Origin: an uncultured Oscillospiraceae bacterium
Lineage (GTDB): Bacteria; Bacillota; Clostridia; Oscillospirales; Oscillospiraceae
Length of the DNA: 15,034 nucleotides
Direction of reading: 5' to 3'
Assembly: GCA_934668295.1 (NCBI GenBank)
Contig: CAKUND010000035.1
Location: forward strand, 1 to 15,034
The notes under the pieces are model-generated. The model had not been told where the DNA came from. It saw only the letters and a list, made by a program, of their open reading frames with translations, and did not search any database. Shown in pieces: positions 1-7,437 of the stretch. Position 1 is the stretch's first letter. Every line of letters starts with the position of its first letter. The position numbers were made by a program, and so were the translations under genes.

Positions 1-1146
1 CTGGCCTGCTGCCACAAGATCAACGGCGTTTCGCAGCTGCACACGGATATTCTTGAAAAAACCATCTTCCGGGATTATTACAATCTCGACCACAGCCGTT
101 TCCTGAACATCACAAACGGCATTGCATACCGCCGCTGGCTGTGCCAGTCAAACCCGGCGCTGACCGGCTATCTGCAGTCGCTCATCGGCGACGGCTTCCT
201 GAAGGATGCAAACGCACTTGAAGCGCTGCTCCAGTACCGCGATAATGCAGACGTTCTGGAAAATCTGCAGGCCATCAAACGCAAGAATAAGGTGCGCCTT
301 GCCGCCTATATCGCAGAGCACAACGGCGTCAATGTCGACCCGGATTCGATCTTTGACGTACAGGTCAAGCGCCTGCACGAGTACAAGCGTCAGCTGCTGA
401 ACGTCCTGCATATCCTGACACTTTACAATGACATCAAGGATCACCCGGAAAAGCCGGTCTATCCGCAGACGTTTATCTTCGCAGCCAAGGCCTCCGCTGG
501 CTATTATCTGGCCAAGCAGATCATTTCGCTCATTGTCGCCGTTTCCAATCTTGTGAACTCCGACCCGCAGGTACAGAACAAGCTCAAAGTGGTCTTCATT
601 GAAGACTATAAAGTCTCGCTGGCGGAGATCATTATCCCGGCGGCCGATCTGTCTGAGCAGATCTCCGTCGCGGGCAAGGAAGCCTCCGGCACCAGCAACA
701 TGAAGCTGATGATCAACGGCGCGGTCACGCTCGGTACGCTCGACGGTGCGAACGTCGAGATCCGTGAGCGCGTAGGCGACGAAAACATGTTCCTGTTCGG
801 CATGACGGCCGACGAGGTACAGGCGCTCTGGCAGCGCGGCTATGACCCGCGTCAGTTCCTGACACCGGAGCTTGACCGGGTACTGCAGATGCTGACCTCC
901 GGCGTGCTGGGACAGCGCTTCGATGATGTCGCCGCCTCACTCCTGACGCCGCGCTTCGGCGCCGCTGACAGCTATATGACCGTTGCGGACTTTGAAAGCT
1001 ACAAGGCTGCCAAGGCCCACGCAGTCGAGGTCTATCAGGATCGTACGCGCTTCACAAAAATGTCCCTCACGAACATCGCCAAAGCCGGCATTTTCTCCTC
1101 CGACCGCTCGGTCGAGCAGTACGCGAAGGAGATCTGGGATCTGTAA
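1..1146 (+). CDS. glgP: Glycogen/maltodextrin phosphorylase, C-terminal 381 residues (5' end outside window)
   Basis: This enzyme cuts alpha-1,4-glucans with inorganic phosphate to release glucose-1-phosphate, using pyridoxal phosphate as cofactor, in the cytoplasm. Frame 1 is open from the first base to TAA at 1144-1146. The fragment carries NGVSQLHT near residue 9, TNGIAYRRWL near 38, and the active-site stretch FDVQVKRLHEYKRQ near 117, whose KR and second K match phosphate- and PLP-contacting residues of the family. EASGTSNMKLMINGA follows, with the PLP-binding lysine at codon 235 (703-705), then TLGTLDGANVEI. Full-length members have roughly 750-840 residues, so about half the gene lies upstream. 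The next gene is an alpha-glucan hydrolase on the same strand, which fits storage-glucan or maltodextrin breakdown. Family assignment is very secure. Glycogen versus maltodextrin preference (glgP or malP) cannot be read from the sequence. Confidence 0.96.
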   Translation: MACCHKINGVSQLHTDILEKTIFRDYYNLDHSRFLNITNGIAYRRWLCQSNPALTGYLQSLIGDGFLKDANALEALLQYRDNADVLENLQAIKRKNKVRLAAYIAEHNGVNVDPDSIFDVQVKRLHEYKRQLLNVLHILTLYNDIKDHPEKPVYPQTFIFAAKASAGYYLAKQIISLIVAVSNLVNSDPQVQNKLKVVFIEDYKVSLAEIIIPAADLSEQISVAGKEASGTSNMKLMINGAVTLGTLDGANVEIRERVGDENMFLFGMTADEVQALWQRGYDPRQFLTPELDRVLQMLTSGVLGQRFDDVAASLLTPRFGAADSYMTVADFESYKAAKAHAVEVYQDRTRFTKMSLTNIAKAGIFSSDRSVEQYAKEIWDL

Positions 1147-1165
1147 CTTCCGCAGCAAATATTCC

Positions 1166-1196
1166 GAAGGGGGCCGACGGTGCCGTCGGCCCCTTC
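1166..1196 (+). terminator. GC-rich hairpin between glgP and the amylase gene
   Basis: An inverted repeat of about 14 bp (GAAGGGGCCGACG arms, one bulged G on the left arm, loop of about 4 nt) starts 20 bp after the phosphorylase stop. No T-run follows it, so it is not a classical intrinsic terminator. It could be a weak terminator, or an mRNA-processing or stability element that changes the relative expression of the two genes. Confidence 0.55.
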
Positions 1197-1222
1197 GCTG
1201 ATGAAAATGGACGGTACGCCAC

Positions 1223-3049
1223 ATGAGAATTCTATTCGACAGCAAGCTTTCGCAGTTCAAAACGCCCTTTGGAACGCTTAAAAAGCAGGAGATCTGCACA
1301 CTGCACCTCCTGATCCCATGCGCCTGCCGTACAACGGCAGTCTGTCTTGTTTTGCAGGCGGAAAACGGCGCGGAGCTGCGCCGCGTCCCGTTTGCAAAGC
1401 ACTCGGACGATACGCTCTACGACACCTGGGGCGGAGAGCTGACGGTTTCAGAAGCCGGACTGTATTTCTATTACTTCCATATCACCACGCAGGACGGCGC
1501 CTTCCGTCTGTTCAAGCAGGGGGAAAGCGACACAAACATGGAAGCCGGCGGTCTCTGGCAGCTCAGCGTTCTGGAGGATAAATTCTCCGTCCCGGACGAC
1601 TGCGCGGGCGCAGTCATGTATCAGATCTTCCCGGATCGTTTTTATCAGGCCGGAACCTGTGATCTGACCGGCAAGATCGAGCCATATTGGGTGCATGAGA
1701 ACAAGGACGATGTACCGGTCTATCTGCCGGATGCCAACGGAGAAGTGCTCAATAACGACTTTTACGGCGGAAATCTGAACGGGATCCGTGAAAAGCTCCC
1801 ATATCTGCATGCGCTCGGCGTTGAGATCCTGTATCTCAATCCGATTTTCTATGCCTGGTCGACGCACCGATATGACACCTGCGATTATAAGCGCATTGAC
1901 CCCATGCTCGGCACAGAGGCAGATTTCCGCGCCCTTTGCGATGCGGCGCATGCGCTTGGTATGAAGGTCATTCTCGACGGCGTATTCAGCCACGTCGGCA
2001 GCCGCAGCGCGTATTTCCAGCAGGCAATTCACGATCCTGCTTCGCCGTATCGCGGCTGGTTCCGGTTCAAGCAGTATCCGAATGTCTACGACAGCTGGTG
2101 GGGGATCACGACGCTGCCGTGCATCGACAAGCTGAACCCGGATTATATGGACTATATCATTGACAGCGAAGACAGCGTCGTCATCCGCTGGCTGAAGCTC
2201 GGCGCGGACGGTTGGCGGCTGGACGTCGTCGACGAGCTGCCGGATGCGTTTCTGGCGCGCCTGCGCGCCCGTATCCGGCAGGTCAAGCCGGATGCACTTC
2301 TGATCGGCGAGGTCTGGGAGGATGCGTCGAACAAGATCGCGTACGACTGCCGCCGCCGGTATTTTACCGACCGGCAGCTCGACTCCGTTATGAATTATCC
2401 GTGGCAGAAGGCCATCCTGCGCTATGTGCGCGGCGAGGACGACGGGACAGGGCTTGGTGCATCCATCCGCACAATTGCGGAGAATTATCCGCCCGACGTG
2501 CTGCAGACCGTGATGAACATTCTGTCCACGCACGACACGCCGCGCGCCATCAACGCAATACTGGACCCGCGTGACGGCGACCGTGCAGAACTTGCCCGGC
2601 GGCAGTTTACGGCGGACCAGCTTGCAGAAGGCAAAAAACGTCTGAAAATGGCAGCGTTTCTGCAGTTTATGCTCCCCGGGATGCCCTGTATCTATTACGG
2701 AGACGAGGCCGGCATGACCGGCTACCGCGACCCGTTCAACCGTGCGTATTATCCGTGGGGCAGGGAAGACGGGGATCTGATCTCATTCTACCGCTCGCTG
2801 GCACGTATCAAAAAAGCCTCACCCGCCCTGCGGCGCGGCACCGTGCTTGTTCTGGAAGCAGGCGGCGGACGTCTGATGCTGCTGCGGCAGTACGAGGGCA
2901 AAAGTGTGGCAGTTTGCTGCAATCGCTCAGAAAGCTCTTGGACACTTCCGCACAGCGGAACGATCCTCCTTGGCGGCGGCATCGCCGAATATACAGAAGA
3001 AGCCATCACCCTCGATCATGGCGGCTTCTGCGCCATGGAGCGCGAATAA
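1223..3049 (+). CDS. GH13 alpha-amylase family glycoside hydrolase (neopullulanase/maltogenic amylase-like)
   Basis: This is a 608-residue alpha-glucan hydrolase. Residues 1-125 look like the beta-sandwich N-terminal domain seen in neopullulanase/cyclomaltodextrinase-type enzymes. A (beta/alpha)8 catalytic domain follows from VMYQIFPDRF (about 131). All four GH13 motifs are present: LDGVFSH at 251-257, GWRLDVVDE at 330-338 (nucleophile D334), IGEVWED at 361-367 (acid/base E363) and LSTHDTPR at 434-441 (third acid D438). The second motif ends VVDELP, common in neopullulanase-like enzymes. No signal peptide is visible, so it is probably cytoplasmic and acts on imported maltodextrins or glycogen beside the phosphorylase. 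The ATG at 1223 has only a weak GGACGG upstream, and no promoter is obvious in the 76-bp gap, so co-transcription with glgP is likely. Hydrolysis is supported by intact catalytic residues; exact substrate is not. Confidence 0.93.
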   Translation: MRILFDSKLSQFKTPFGTLKKQEICTLHLLIPCACRTTAVCLVLQAENGAELRRVPFAKHSDDTLYDTWGGELTVSEAGLYFYYFHITTQDGAFRLFKQGESDTNMEAGGLWQLSVLEDKFSVPDDCAGAVMYQIFPDRFYQAGTCDLTGKIEPYWVHENKDDVPVYLPDANGEVLNNDFYGGNLNGIREKLPYLHALGVEILYLNPIFYAWSTHRYDTCDYKRIDPMLGTEADFRALCDAAHALGMKVILDGVFSHVGSRSAYFQQAIHDPASPYRGWFRFKQYPNVYDSWWGITTLPCIDKLNPDYMDYIIDSEDSVVIRWLKLGADGWRLDVVDELPDAFLARLRARIRQVKPDALLIGEVWEDASNKIAYDCRRRYFTDRQLDSVMNYPWQKAILRYVRGEDDGTGLGASIRTIAENYPPDVLQTVMNILSTHDTPRAINAILDPRDGDRAELARRQFTADQLAEGKKRLKMAAFLQFMLPGMPCIYYGDEAGMTGYRDPFNRAYYPWGREDGDLISFYRSLARIKKASPALRRGTVLVLEAGGGRLMLLRQYEGKSVAVCCNRSESSWTLPHSGTILLGGGIAEYTEEAITLDHGGFCAMERE

Positions 3050-3051
3050 AG

Positions 3052-3089
3052 AAACAACGGGACGCACCATCCGGTGCGCCCCATTGTTT
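3052..3089. terminator. Bidirectional intrinsic terminator between convergent genes
   Basis: Two 17-nt arms (3052-3068 and 3073-3089) pair with two mismatches around an ATCC loop. On the plus strand it starts 2 bp after the amylase stop and is followed by a T-rich stretch ending TTTATTTTTT. On the minus strand the arm ends TTGTTT and runs into CTTTATT, so it can also end the yedE-tusA transcript. Confidence 0.85.
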
Positions 3090-3096
3090 CATCTGT

Positions 3097-3303
3097 TTAT
3101 TTTTTCGTAAGCGTCAGACGATAATCGTCGCCGTCTTCACAGGCTGCTGCCTGATAGCCGCTGTGCGCGGCAAAGCGCTTGATGTTTTCAACAGCAGTTT
3201 CATTGTCGACCAGTACCTCCAGCGTGGCAGGCCGGTCTTTTTTAATTGCGTCCTGCACCATGACAACAGGCATGGGGCAGAGATAGCCTCTTGCATCAAC
3301 CAT
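3097..3303 (-). CDS. TusA/SirA-like sulfurtransferase (small sulfur carrier)
   Basis: This 68-residue protein is the size of a single TusA domain. It starts MVDARGYLCPMPV and has the family's CPxP motif at C9-P12; the cysteine carries a persulfide or selenide in characterised relatives. The ATG at 3303 follows AGGAGG with 8 nt spacing and overlaps the end of yedE by 8 bp, so the two genes are translationally coupled. TusA-like proteins next to YeeE/YedE transporters are thought to accept imported thiosulfate sulfur, or to act in selenium metabolism. The longer YedF-type C-terminal DsrE-like domain is absent. The family is certain. The physiological cargo (sulfur or selenium) is an inference from the neighbour, and I do not assign the E. 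coli tRNA-thiolation role of tusA. Confidence 0.9.
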   Translation of the reverse strand: MVDARGYLCPMPVVMVQDAIKKDRPATLEVLVDNETAVENIKRFAAHSGYQAAACEDGDDYRLTLTKK

Positions 3304-4399
3304 TTTTCTGTGCCTCCTGTTTCTTCATGCTGTTTACATAAGATACGACCAGAACAATCACAATACCGAGGATCACGGCGACCTTCCCCTTCGTGGAGAT
3401 GCCGCCTACGACGTACTCACCAGCCTCATTCACAGCATCCGCATTGCCGGACAGACCGAAGTTGTGCGCAAATGCAGCGCCGACGATCATGCCGAACACG
3501 GTAACGGCGGAATCTGCGTTGCCGCTGCCGGCAAGAATGAGCTGACGCAGCGGGCAGCCGCCCAGCAGCACGGAGCCCCAGCCAGCCAGCAGCATACCGA
3601 GGAAGTTCCAGACGTGACTGGAATGTGCGACAGGCTGGGAGGTAAAGCCAAGCTTGAAGTTGTGCATGGCAAGATTGCCGATCAGAACGGTGACAAAGAT
3701 GGCAATAAAGCCCCACAGCAGGTGCATATCCTTGAACATCATCGTGTCACGCAGACCTCCGACCATGCACATGCGGGATTTCTGCGCCAGCGCGCCGACG
3801 ACCAACGCGATCAGTAGCGCGATCAGGAAGGGCGCGTGCTTGGAGCCGGGGCCCTCCTCAGAAAGCTTGAACAACGTGGGAACAGCCAGGAAAAGGATCA
3901 ACAGACCGGTCATGACGGCGGGGAGCACCGTGCCGTCAAGCGTCTTGGTGGCGTAGTTCCGCTGCAGCGTGAAGCCTTTGCGGATAAAGAGCGTTCCGAG
4001 GAAGATGCCGGCAGCAAAGCCAGCCAGACCGACGACAGCGTTCAGATCGCCGCCGGCCAGGCGCAGCACCATGCGCAGCGGGCAGCCGAGGAAGGCCAGT
4101 GCACCGATCATGACGAACGCGCCAAGCACAAAGCGAAGCGCAGGGGACGAACCGGCTCTTGCCTTCCACTCCCTGGAGGCCAGCGCCATCAGGAAGCTGC
4201 CGAGCACAAGACCAATGATCTCCGGGCGGACATACTGCACCTTTGCCGCGGAATGCAGGCCGACAGCACCTGCGATATCGCGCTCAAAGCAAGCGATGCA
4301 GAAGCCCATGTTGGCCGGATTGCCGAGCGCCGTCAGCACAAGTGCTGCGATGCCGATGACAACACCGGTCAGAATGACAAACAGGTTTTCTTTTTTCAT
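3296..4399 (-). CDS. yedE: YeeE/YedE-family membrane protein (putative sulfur- or selenium-compound transporter)
   Basis: This 367-residue polytopic membrane protein has about 9-10 hydrophobic segments, beginning at residues 7-25. It has an internal two-fold repeat. FCIACFERDIAG (33-44) is echoed by MCMVGGLRDTMM (210-221), and LGCPLRMVLRLAGG (104-117) by GGCPLRQLILAGSG (280-293). Cysteines C34, C37, C106, C211 and C282 sit in these repeats. Membrane-buried cysteines of this kind are functional in the thiosulfate transporter TsuA of the same superfamily. The pattern resembles the subgroup annotated as selenium-metabolism YedE. I start it at ATG 4399, MKKENLF, because GGAGG lies 9 nt upstream. 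The same frame stays open to 4564, but the promoter and leader hairpins occupy that stretch. It overlaps the tusA-like gene by 8 bp. Its promoter and operator-like sites are listed separately. Substrate is inferred, not shown. Confidence 0.88.
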   Translation of the reverse strand: MKKENLFVILTGVVIGIAALVLTALGNPANMGFCIACFERDIAGAVGLHSAAKVQYVRPEIIGLVLGSFLMALASREWKARAGSSPALRFVLGAFVMIGALAFLGCPLRMVLRLAGGDLNAVVGLAGFAAGIFLGTLFIRKGFTLQRNYATKTLDGTVLPAVMTGLLILFLAVPTLFKLSEEGPGSKHAPFLIALLIALVVGALAQKSRMCMVGGLRDTMMFKDMHLLWGFIAIFVTVLIGNLAMHNFKLGFTSQPVAHSSHVWNFLGMLLAGWGSVLLGGCPLRQLILAGSGNADSAVTVFGMIVGAAFAHNFGLSGNADAVNEAGEYVVGGISTKGKVAVILGIVIVLVVSYVNSMKKQEAQKNG

Positions 4400-4420
4400 G
4401 TTTTCTTTCCTCCGATATAG

Positions 4421-4445
4421 TCGAACTAAATTCGCCGAAGTTCGA
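4421..4445 (-). promoter_or_regulatory. Leader inverted repeat C, just upstream of the yedE ribosome binding site
   Basis: TCGAACT at 4421-4427 and AGTTCGA at 4439-4445 are perfect 7-bp arms around 11 nt. In the mRNA this hairpin would end about 8 nt before the GGAGG of yedE. Its upstream RNA arm uses 4441-4445, which is also the outer stem of the palindrome at 4441-4468, so the two full-length hairpins cannot form together. Confidence 0.45.
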
Positions 4446-4468
4446 TATTCTGAAACGAGAATATCGAA
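4441..4468 (-). promoter_or_regulatory. Operator-like palindrome 2 / leader hairpin B of yedE
   Basis: Two perfect 11-bp arms (4441-4451 and 4458-4468) flank 6 nt. The core, read on the minus strand, is TATTCTCGTTTCAGAATA (4446-4463). It matches 15 of 18 bases of the palindrome over the yedE -10 box, centre to centre 59 bp away. The repetition argues for a protein-binding site, although the element would also fold as RNA. Confidence 0.6.
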
Positions 4469-4475
4469 AACGACG

Positions 4476-4503
4476 CGAATGCGGGCTTTTTTGCCCGCAT
4501 TCG
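4476..4503 (-). promoter_or_regulatory. GC-rich hairpin A at the 5' end of the yedE leader
   Basis: Perfect 11-bp arms CGAATGCGGGC and GCCCGCATTCG enclose a homopolymeric loop of six bases (A in the RNA). It begins within about 10 nt of the predicted transcription start. The downstream CGTCGTTTTC is only weakly T-rich, so a stabilising 5' stem-loop is as likely as an attenuator. Confidence 0.55.
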
Positions 4504-4504
4504 T

Positions 4505-4522
4505 TACTCTGAAGCCAGAATA
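4505..4522 (-). promoter_or_regulatory. Operator-like palindrome 1 overlapping the yedE -10 box
   Basis: The minus strand reads TATTCTGGCTTCAGAGTA, an imperfect dyad with 6-nt arms that contains the whole -10 hexamer (4517-4522) and the likely start site. Its near-copy lies at 4446-4463. A dimeric regulator bound here would block RNA polymerase. The regulator's identity is unknown and it is not encoded in the window. Confidence 0.55.
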
Positions 4523-4545
4523 ACACGTTTTTTTACGGTTGTCAA
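4517..4545 (-). promoter_or_regulatory. Sigma-A-type promoter for yedE-tusA
   Basis: The -35 box is TTGACA (4540-4545), a perfect consensus match. The spacer is 17 bp, with a run of seven A. The -10 box is TATTCT (4517-4522). The predicted start is near 4510, giving a leader of about 110 nt. The radical SAM gene upstream ends 50 bp before the -35 box without an obvious terminator. Confidence 0.8.
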
Positions 4546-4595
4546 TCTCTTTCCCGTTCGACATTCGCGAAAATTATTCACAATTAAAAAGGGCT

Positions 4596-5501
4596 TCAGG
4601 TTTCCAACGCCGACCCCTGTTCCAGATCATCCGACAGGAAACGGCGGTTGATCGCATTCAGAACCCGCTTTTTATCCGCGCTCCACAAGGGCGCGATCAG
4701 GCTGCGCTTCGCTCCGTCTCCGGTCATGCGGTGGATGACCATTCCGCGCGGCAGAACGCGCAGACAGTCTTCCAGCACGGAGAGATACGCATCCAGCGTC
4801 ATGGCTTCAAATTTCCCGGCAGCGTAATCATCCGCGAGATCTGTCCCGGCCAAAACGTGCAGCAGATGCAGCTTGATGCCGTCTGCGCCGCTTTGACCGA
4901 TATACCGCGCGGTCTGTACCATCATGTCCGGCGTCTCGCCGGGAAGCCCAAGGATCATATGTGCGATCACATGGATATCCAGCACCTTGAGCTGCCGAAC
5001 AGCACTGTCAAAAACAGAGAGGGGATAGCCGCGTCGGATGTAGTGTGCGGTTGCGGGGTGGATCGTCTGCAATCCAAGCTCGACCCAGACAGGCTTCTTT
5101 TCCCGCAGCTCCGAAAGCAGTGCAAGAATCTCCGGCGGCAGACAGTCCGGCCTCGTCGCAATGGAGAGCGCGCAGATCTCGGGCTGCTCGATTGCAGCCA
5201 TAAAAAGCGGTCTTAACGTATCCGCAGGTGCGTAGGTATTGCTGTAATCCTGAAAATAGGCGATATATCTGGCCTCCGGCCCGGCCTTTGCGGCAACAAG
5301 CCGTTTTGCCCGCGTGATCTGCTCCGCGACCGGAAGTGCAGCGGAGGCGGCGAATTCTCCGCTTCCGCTGCAAAAGATGCAGCCGCGCGTACCGATCGTG
5401 CCATCGCGGTTCGGACAGGTGCACCCGGCCGAAAGCGCCAGCTTATAGACCTTGCAGCCAAACGTTTCGCGCAGATAGGCATTCAGTGAGCGGTAATACA
5501 T
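4596..5501 (-). CDS. TIGR01212-type radical SAM protein (YhcC/YtqA-like)
   Basis: This is a 301-residue radical SAM enzyme, which reduces S-adenosylmethionine with a 4Fe-4S cluster. The cluster motif is the family's long-spaced version, CPNRDGTIGTRGCIFC, with C29, C41 and C44 (CX11CX2C instead of CX3CX2C). KVYKLALSAG precedes it, and the family-typical HVIAHMILGLPGET and GADGIKLHLLHVLAGT stretches follow. The reaction of this conserved family was not settled to my knowledge; I give none. I chose ATG 5501 (MYYRSLNAYLRETFG) because GGAGG sits 4 nt before it and homologues start about here. The open frame upstream to 5546 is made by the hairpin at 5518-5546. It is the last gene of the rodA-to-ftsH run, 53 bp after ftsH. 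Confidence 0.9.
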   Translation of the reverse strand: MYYRSLNAYLRETFGCKVYKLALSAGCTCPNRDGTIGTRGCIFCSGSGEFAASAALPVAEQITRAKRLVAAKAGPEARYIAYFQDYSNTYAPADTLRPLFMAAIEQPEICALSIATRPDCLPPEILALLSELREKKPVWVELGLQTIHPATAHYIRRGYPLSVFDSAVRQLKVLDIHVIAHMILGLPGETPDMMVQTARYIGQSGADGIKLHLLHVLAGTDLADDYAAGKFEAMTLDAYLSVLEDCLRVLPRGMVIHRMTGDGAKRSLIAPLWSADKKRVLNAINRRFLSDDLEQGSALET

Positions 5502-5517
5502 ACATCCTCCAAACGAT

Positions 5518-5546
5518 TTGCGCGCCGCAGAAACTGCGGCGCGCAA
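5518..5546 (-). terminator. Perfect 13-bp hairpin between ftsH and the radical SAM gene
   Basis: TTGCGCGCCGCAG and CTGCGGCGCGCAA pair without mismatch around a 3-nt loop. The hairpin starts 8 bp after the ftsH stop and ends 7 bp before the GGAGG of the next gene. On the minus strand it is followed by ATCGTTTGG, a poor T-run. It may be a leaky terminator or an mRNA 3' stabiliser that lowers radical SAM expression relative to ftsH. Confidence 0.6.
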
Positions 5547-5554
5547 GCTGCTTT

Positions 5555-7399
5555 TTAAGATTGACCGTCCAGCGCTTCGTCCTGCATGATTGCTTCAAAC
5601 TGTGTACGGTTCATGTTTTCATTTTCCATCAGGAAGCCCGCGATCTTATCCAACCGCTCGGAATGTGCGGTCAGGATCTCCTCACAGCGCTTGTACGCCT
5701 CGCGCATAATAGCCTGTACCTGTGCATCGATCTCGCCAGCCGTCGACTCGGAATAAGGCTTCGTTTTCTCGTAATCCCGGCCAATGAAGACCTCCTGACT
5801 CGACGAATAAGAGACAGGGCCGATCACGTCCGACATGCCGTAGGTCGCAACCATATCCCGCGCGAGCTTCGTTGCGCGCTGAAGATCATTTGAGGCGCCG
5901 GTGGAAATGTCGCACAGCTTCAGCGCCTCCGCAACACGTCCGCCAAGGAAGGAAACGATCGTCTCGAACATTTCGTTGCGTGAAGCGTAGGATTTGTCAT
6001 CCTGCGGCAGACTGATGGTCATGCCGCCCGCCTGTGCGCGTGGGATAATGGTGATGAGATGCACGGGATCCTGCGAGTCCAGACAATACATACATACGGC
6101 GTGTCCAGCCTCATGGACAGCGGTAAGCATTTTTTCGGAGTGGCTGACGACGCGGCTCTTTTTCTCCGGGCCGGCAATGACCTTGATCATCGCAGCCTCC
6201 AGATCCTGCTGCGTGATAGCGGCTTTACCATTTCGCGCAGCGAGCAGAGCACCTTCGTTCAGCAGATTTGCAAGATCAGCGCCGGTAAAGCCCGCAGTTG
6301 CCTTTGCAATGGCAGGCAGATCAACGTTGTCTGCCAGCGGCTTTTTGCGCGCGTGGACCTGCAGGATCTCCGCGCGTCCACGCCAATCCGGCGCGCCGAC
6401 ATAGATCTGCCGGTCGAACCGGCCGGGACGCAGCAGGGCGGGATCGAGAATATCCTTGCGGTTTGTCGCCGCAATGACAATAACACCCTCATTTGCAGAG
6501 AAGCCGTCCATCTCCACGAGCAGCTGATTGAGCGTCTGCTCACGCTCATCATGACCGCCGCCAAGTCCCGCACCACGCTGACGGCCTACCGCGTCGATCT
6601 CATCAATGAATACAATGGCAGGCGCAACGCGCTTGGCCTGATCGAACAGGTCGCGTACACGGCTTGCGCCGACACCGACATAGAGCTCGACAAAATCAGA
6701 GCCGGAAATCGACAAAAACGCGACATTGGCTTCCCCGGCAACTGCTCGCGCCAGCAGCGTCTTGCCGGTGCCCGGAGGGCCAACCAGCAGAACGCCCTTG
6801 GGGATCTTTGCACCCAGCTGCCTGAATTTTTCCGGGTCGCGCAGAAATTCCACGATTTCGGAGAGTTCTTCCTTTTCCTCATCCGCACCCGCAACGTCCT
6901 TGAAGGTAACGGCTTCGCCGTTCGGAACGCCGAACCGGGCGTTTGCACGCGTAAACTGCGACATGGCGTTCGGGCTGCCGCCGGAACGGTTCATCAGAAT
7001 AAACCAGACAAACAGCAGCGCAATGCCAACGATCAGATAGGGAAGAACAGACCGCCAGATGGAATTGACGGCGGGAAGATAATTGTAGGATTTGAGAATG
7101 CCGGACGCGCTCTGTGCGGCAATGATCTCGTCGAGGTCTTTGTGGAAGGTCTCCGTATCGCCGATCCTTGCAGTGGCCGTGCCTGCCTGCTCCGTGCCGT
7201 CGGGATACAACGACATGGTCAGCGTATCCCCCTGCAGAACGAACGACTCGACCCGTTCGTTTTCAAACAGGTCGAGCACGTCGGAATAGGCAAGCCTGCT
7301 GCCGTTTTGCGTGAGCAGGGACGAAGATATCACCACAAGCACCAGCGCCAGAATCGCGATCAAAACGATCGTCTGTACGGTTTTGGGCTGTTGATTCAC
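5555..7399 (-). CDS. ftsH: ATP-dependent zinc metalloprotease FtsH
   Basis: FtsH is a membrane-anchored AAA+ protease that forms hexamers and degrades misfolded membrane proteins and short-lived regulators. The 614 residues hold one membrane segment at about 11-29, an extracytoplasmic domain, and a second membrane segment at about 117-136. The AAA domain follows, with Walker A GPPGTGKT (207-214), Walker B IVFIDEID (262-269) and the second region of homology [20 protein letters not shown] (311-330). The zinc-protease domain has HEAGH at 429-433 and the third ligand in TGASNDL (D505). The start is GTG at 7399, with GGAGA 6 nt upstream. The order tilS-hpt-ftsH is the classical Firmicute arrangement. 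Length and motifs are complete, and I see nothing unusual. Confidence 0.98.
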   Translation of the reverse strand: MNQQPKTVQTIVLIAILALVLVVISSSLLTQNGSRLAYSDVLDLFENERVESFVLQGDTLTMSLYPDGTEQAGTATARIGDTETFHKDLDEIIAAQSASGILKSYNYLPAVNSIWRSVLPYLIVGIALLFVWFILMNRSGGSPNAMSQFTRANARFGVPNGEAVTFKDVAGADEEKEELSEIVEFLRDPEKFRQLGAKIPKGVLLVGPPGTGKTLLARAVAGEANVAFLSISGSDFVELYVGVGASRVRDLFDQAKRVAPAIVFIDEIDAVGRQRGAGLGGGHDEREQTLNQLLVEMDGFSANEGVIVIAATNRKDILDPALLRPGRFDRQIYVGAPDWRGRAEILQVHARKKPLADNVDLPAIAKATAGFTGADLANLLNEGALLAARNGKAAITQQDLEAAMIKVIAGPEKKSRVVSHSEKMLTAVHEAGHAVCMYCLDSQDPVHLITIIPRAQAGGMTISLPQDDKSYASRNEMFETIVSFLGGRVAEALKLCDISTGASNDLQRATKLARDMVATYGMSDVIGPVSYSSSQEVFIGRDYEKTKPYSESTAGEIDAQVQAIMREAYKRCEEILTAHSERLDKIAGFLMENENMNRTQFEAIMQDEALDGQS

Positions 7400-7437
7400 G
7401 GGTTGTCTCCTTTGGAAAGAATAGAATGGAGATCAGC

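Noticed and set aside
1448..2533. 361-codon open frame opposite the GH13 gene
   Set aside because: It lies inside a GH13 gene with all catalytic motifs intact, and its translation resembles no family.
3836..4420. 194-codon open frame opposite yedE
   Set aside because: It is a charged, low-information translation antisense to a conserved membrane protein.
4400..4510. Known riboswitch in the yedE leader
   Set aside because: No conserved core of a riboswitch class I can recognise is present; the duplicated palindrome fits a protein operator better.
4400..4564. 55-residue N-terminal extension of yedE
   Set aside because: The segment holds the -10 and -35 boxes and three hairpins; the extension is basic and non-membrane, and the internal ATG has a strong GGAGG.
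5502..5546. 15-residue N-terminal extension of the radical SAM protein
   Set aside because: The upstream codons are formed by the hairpin at 5518-5546 and by the ribosome binding site itself.
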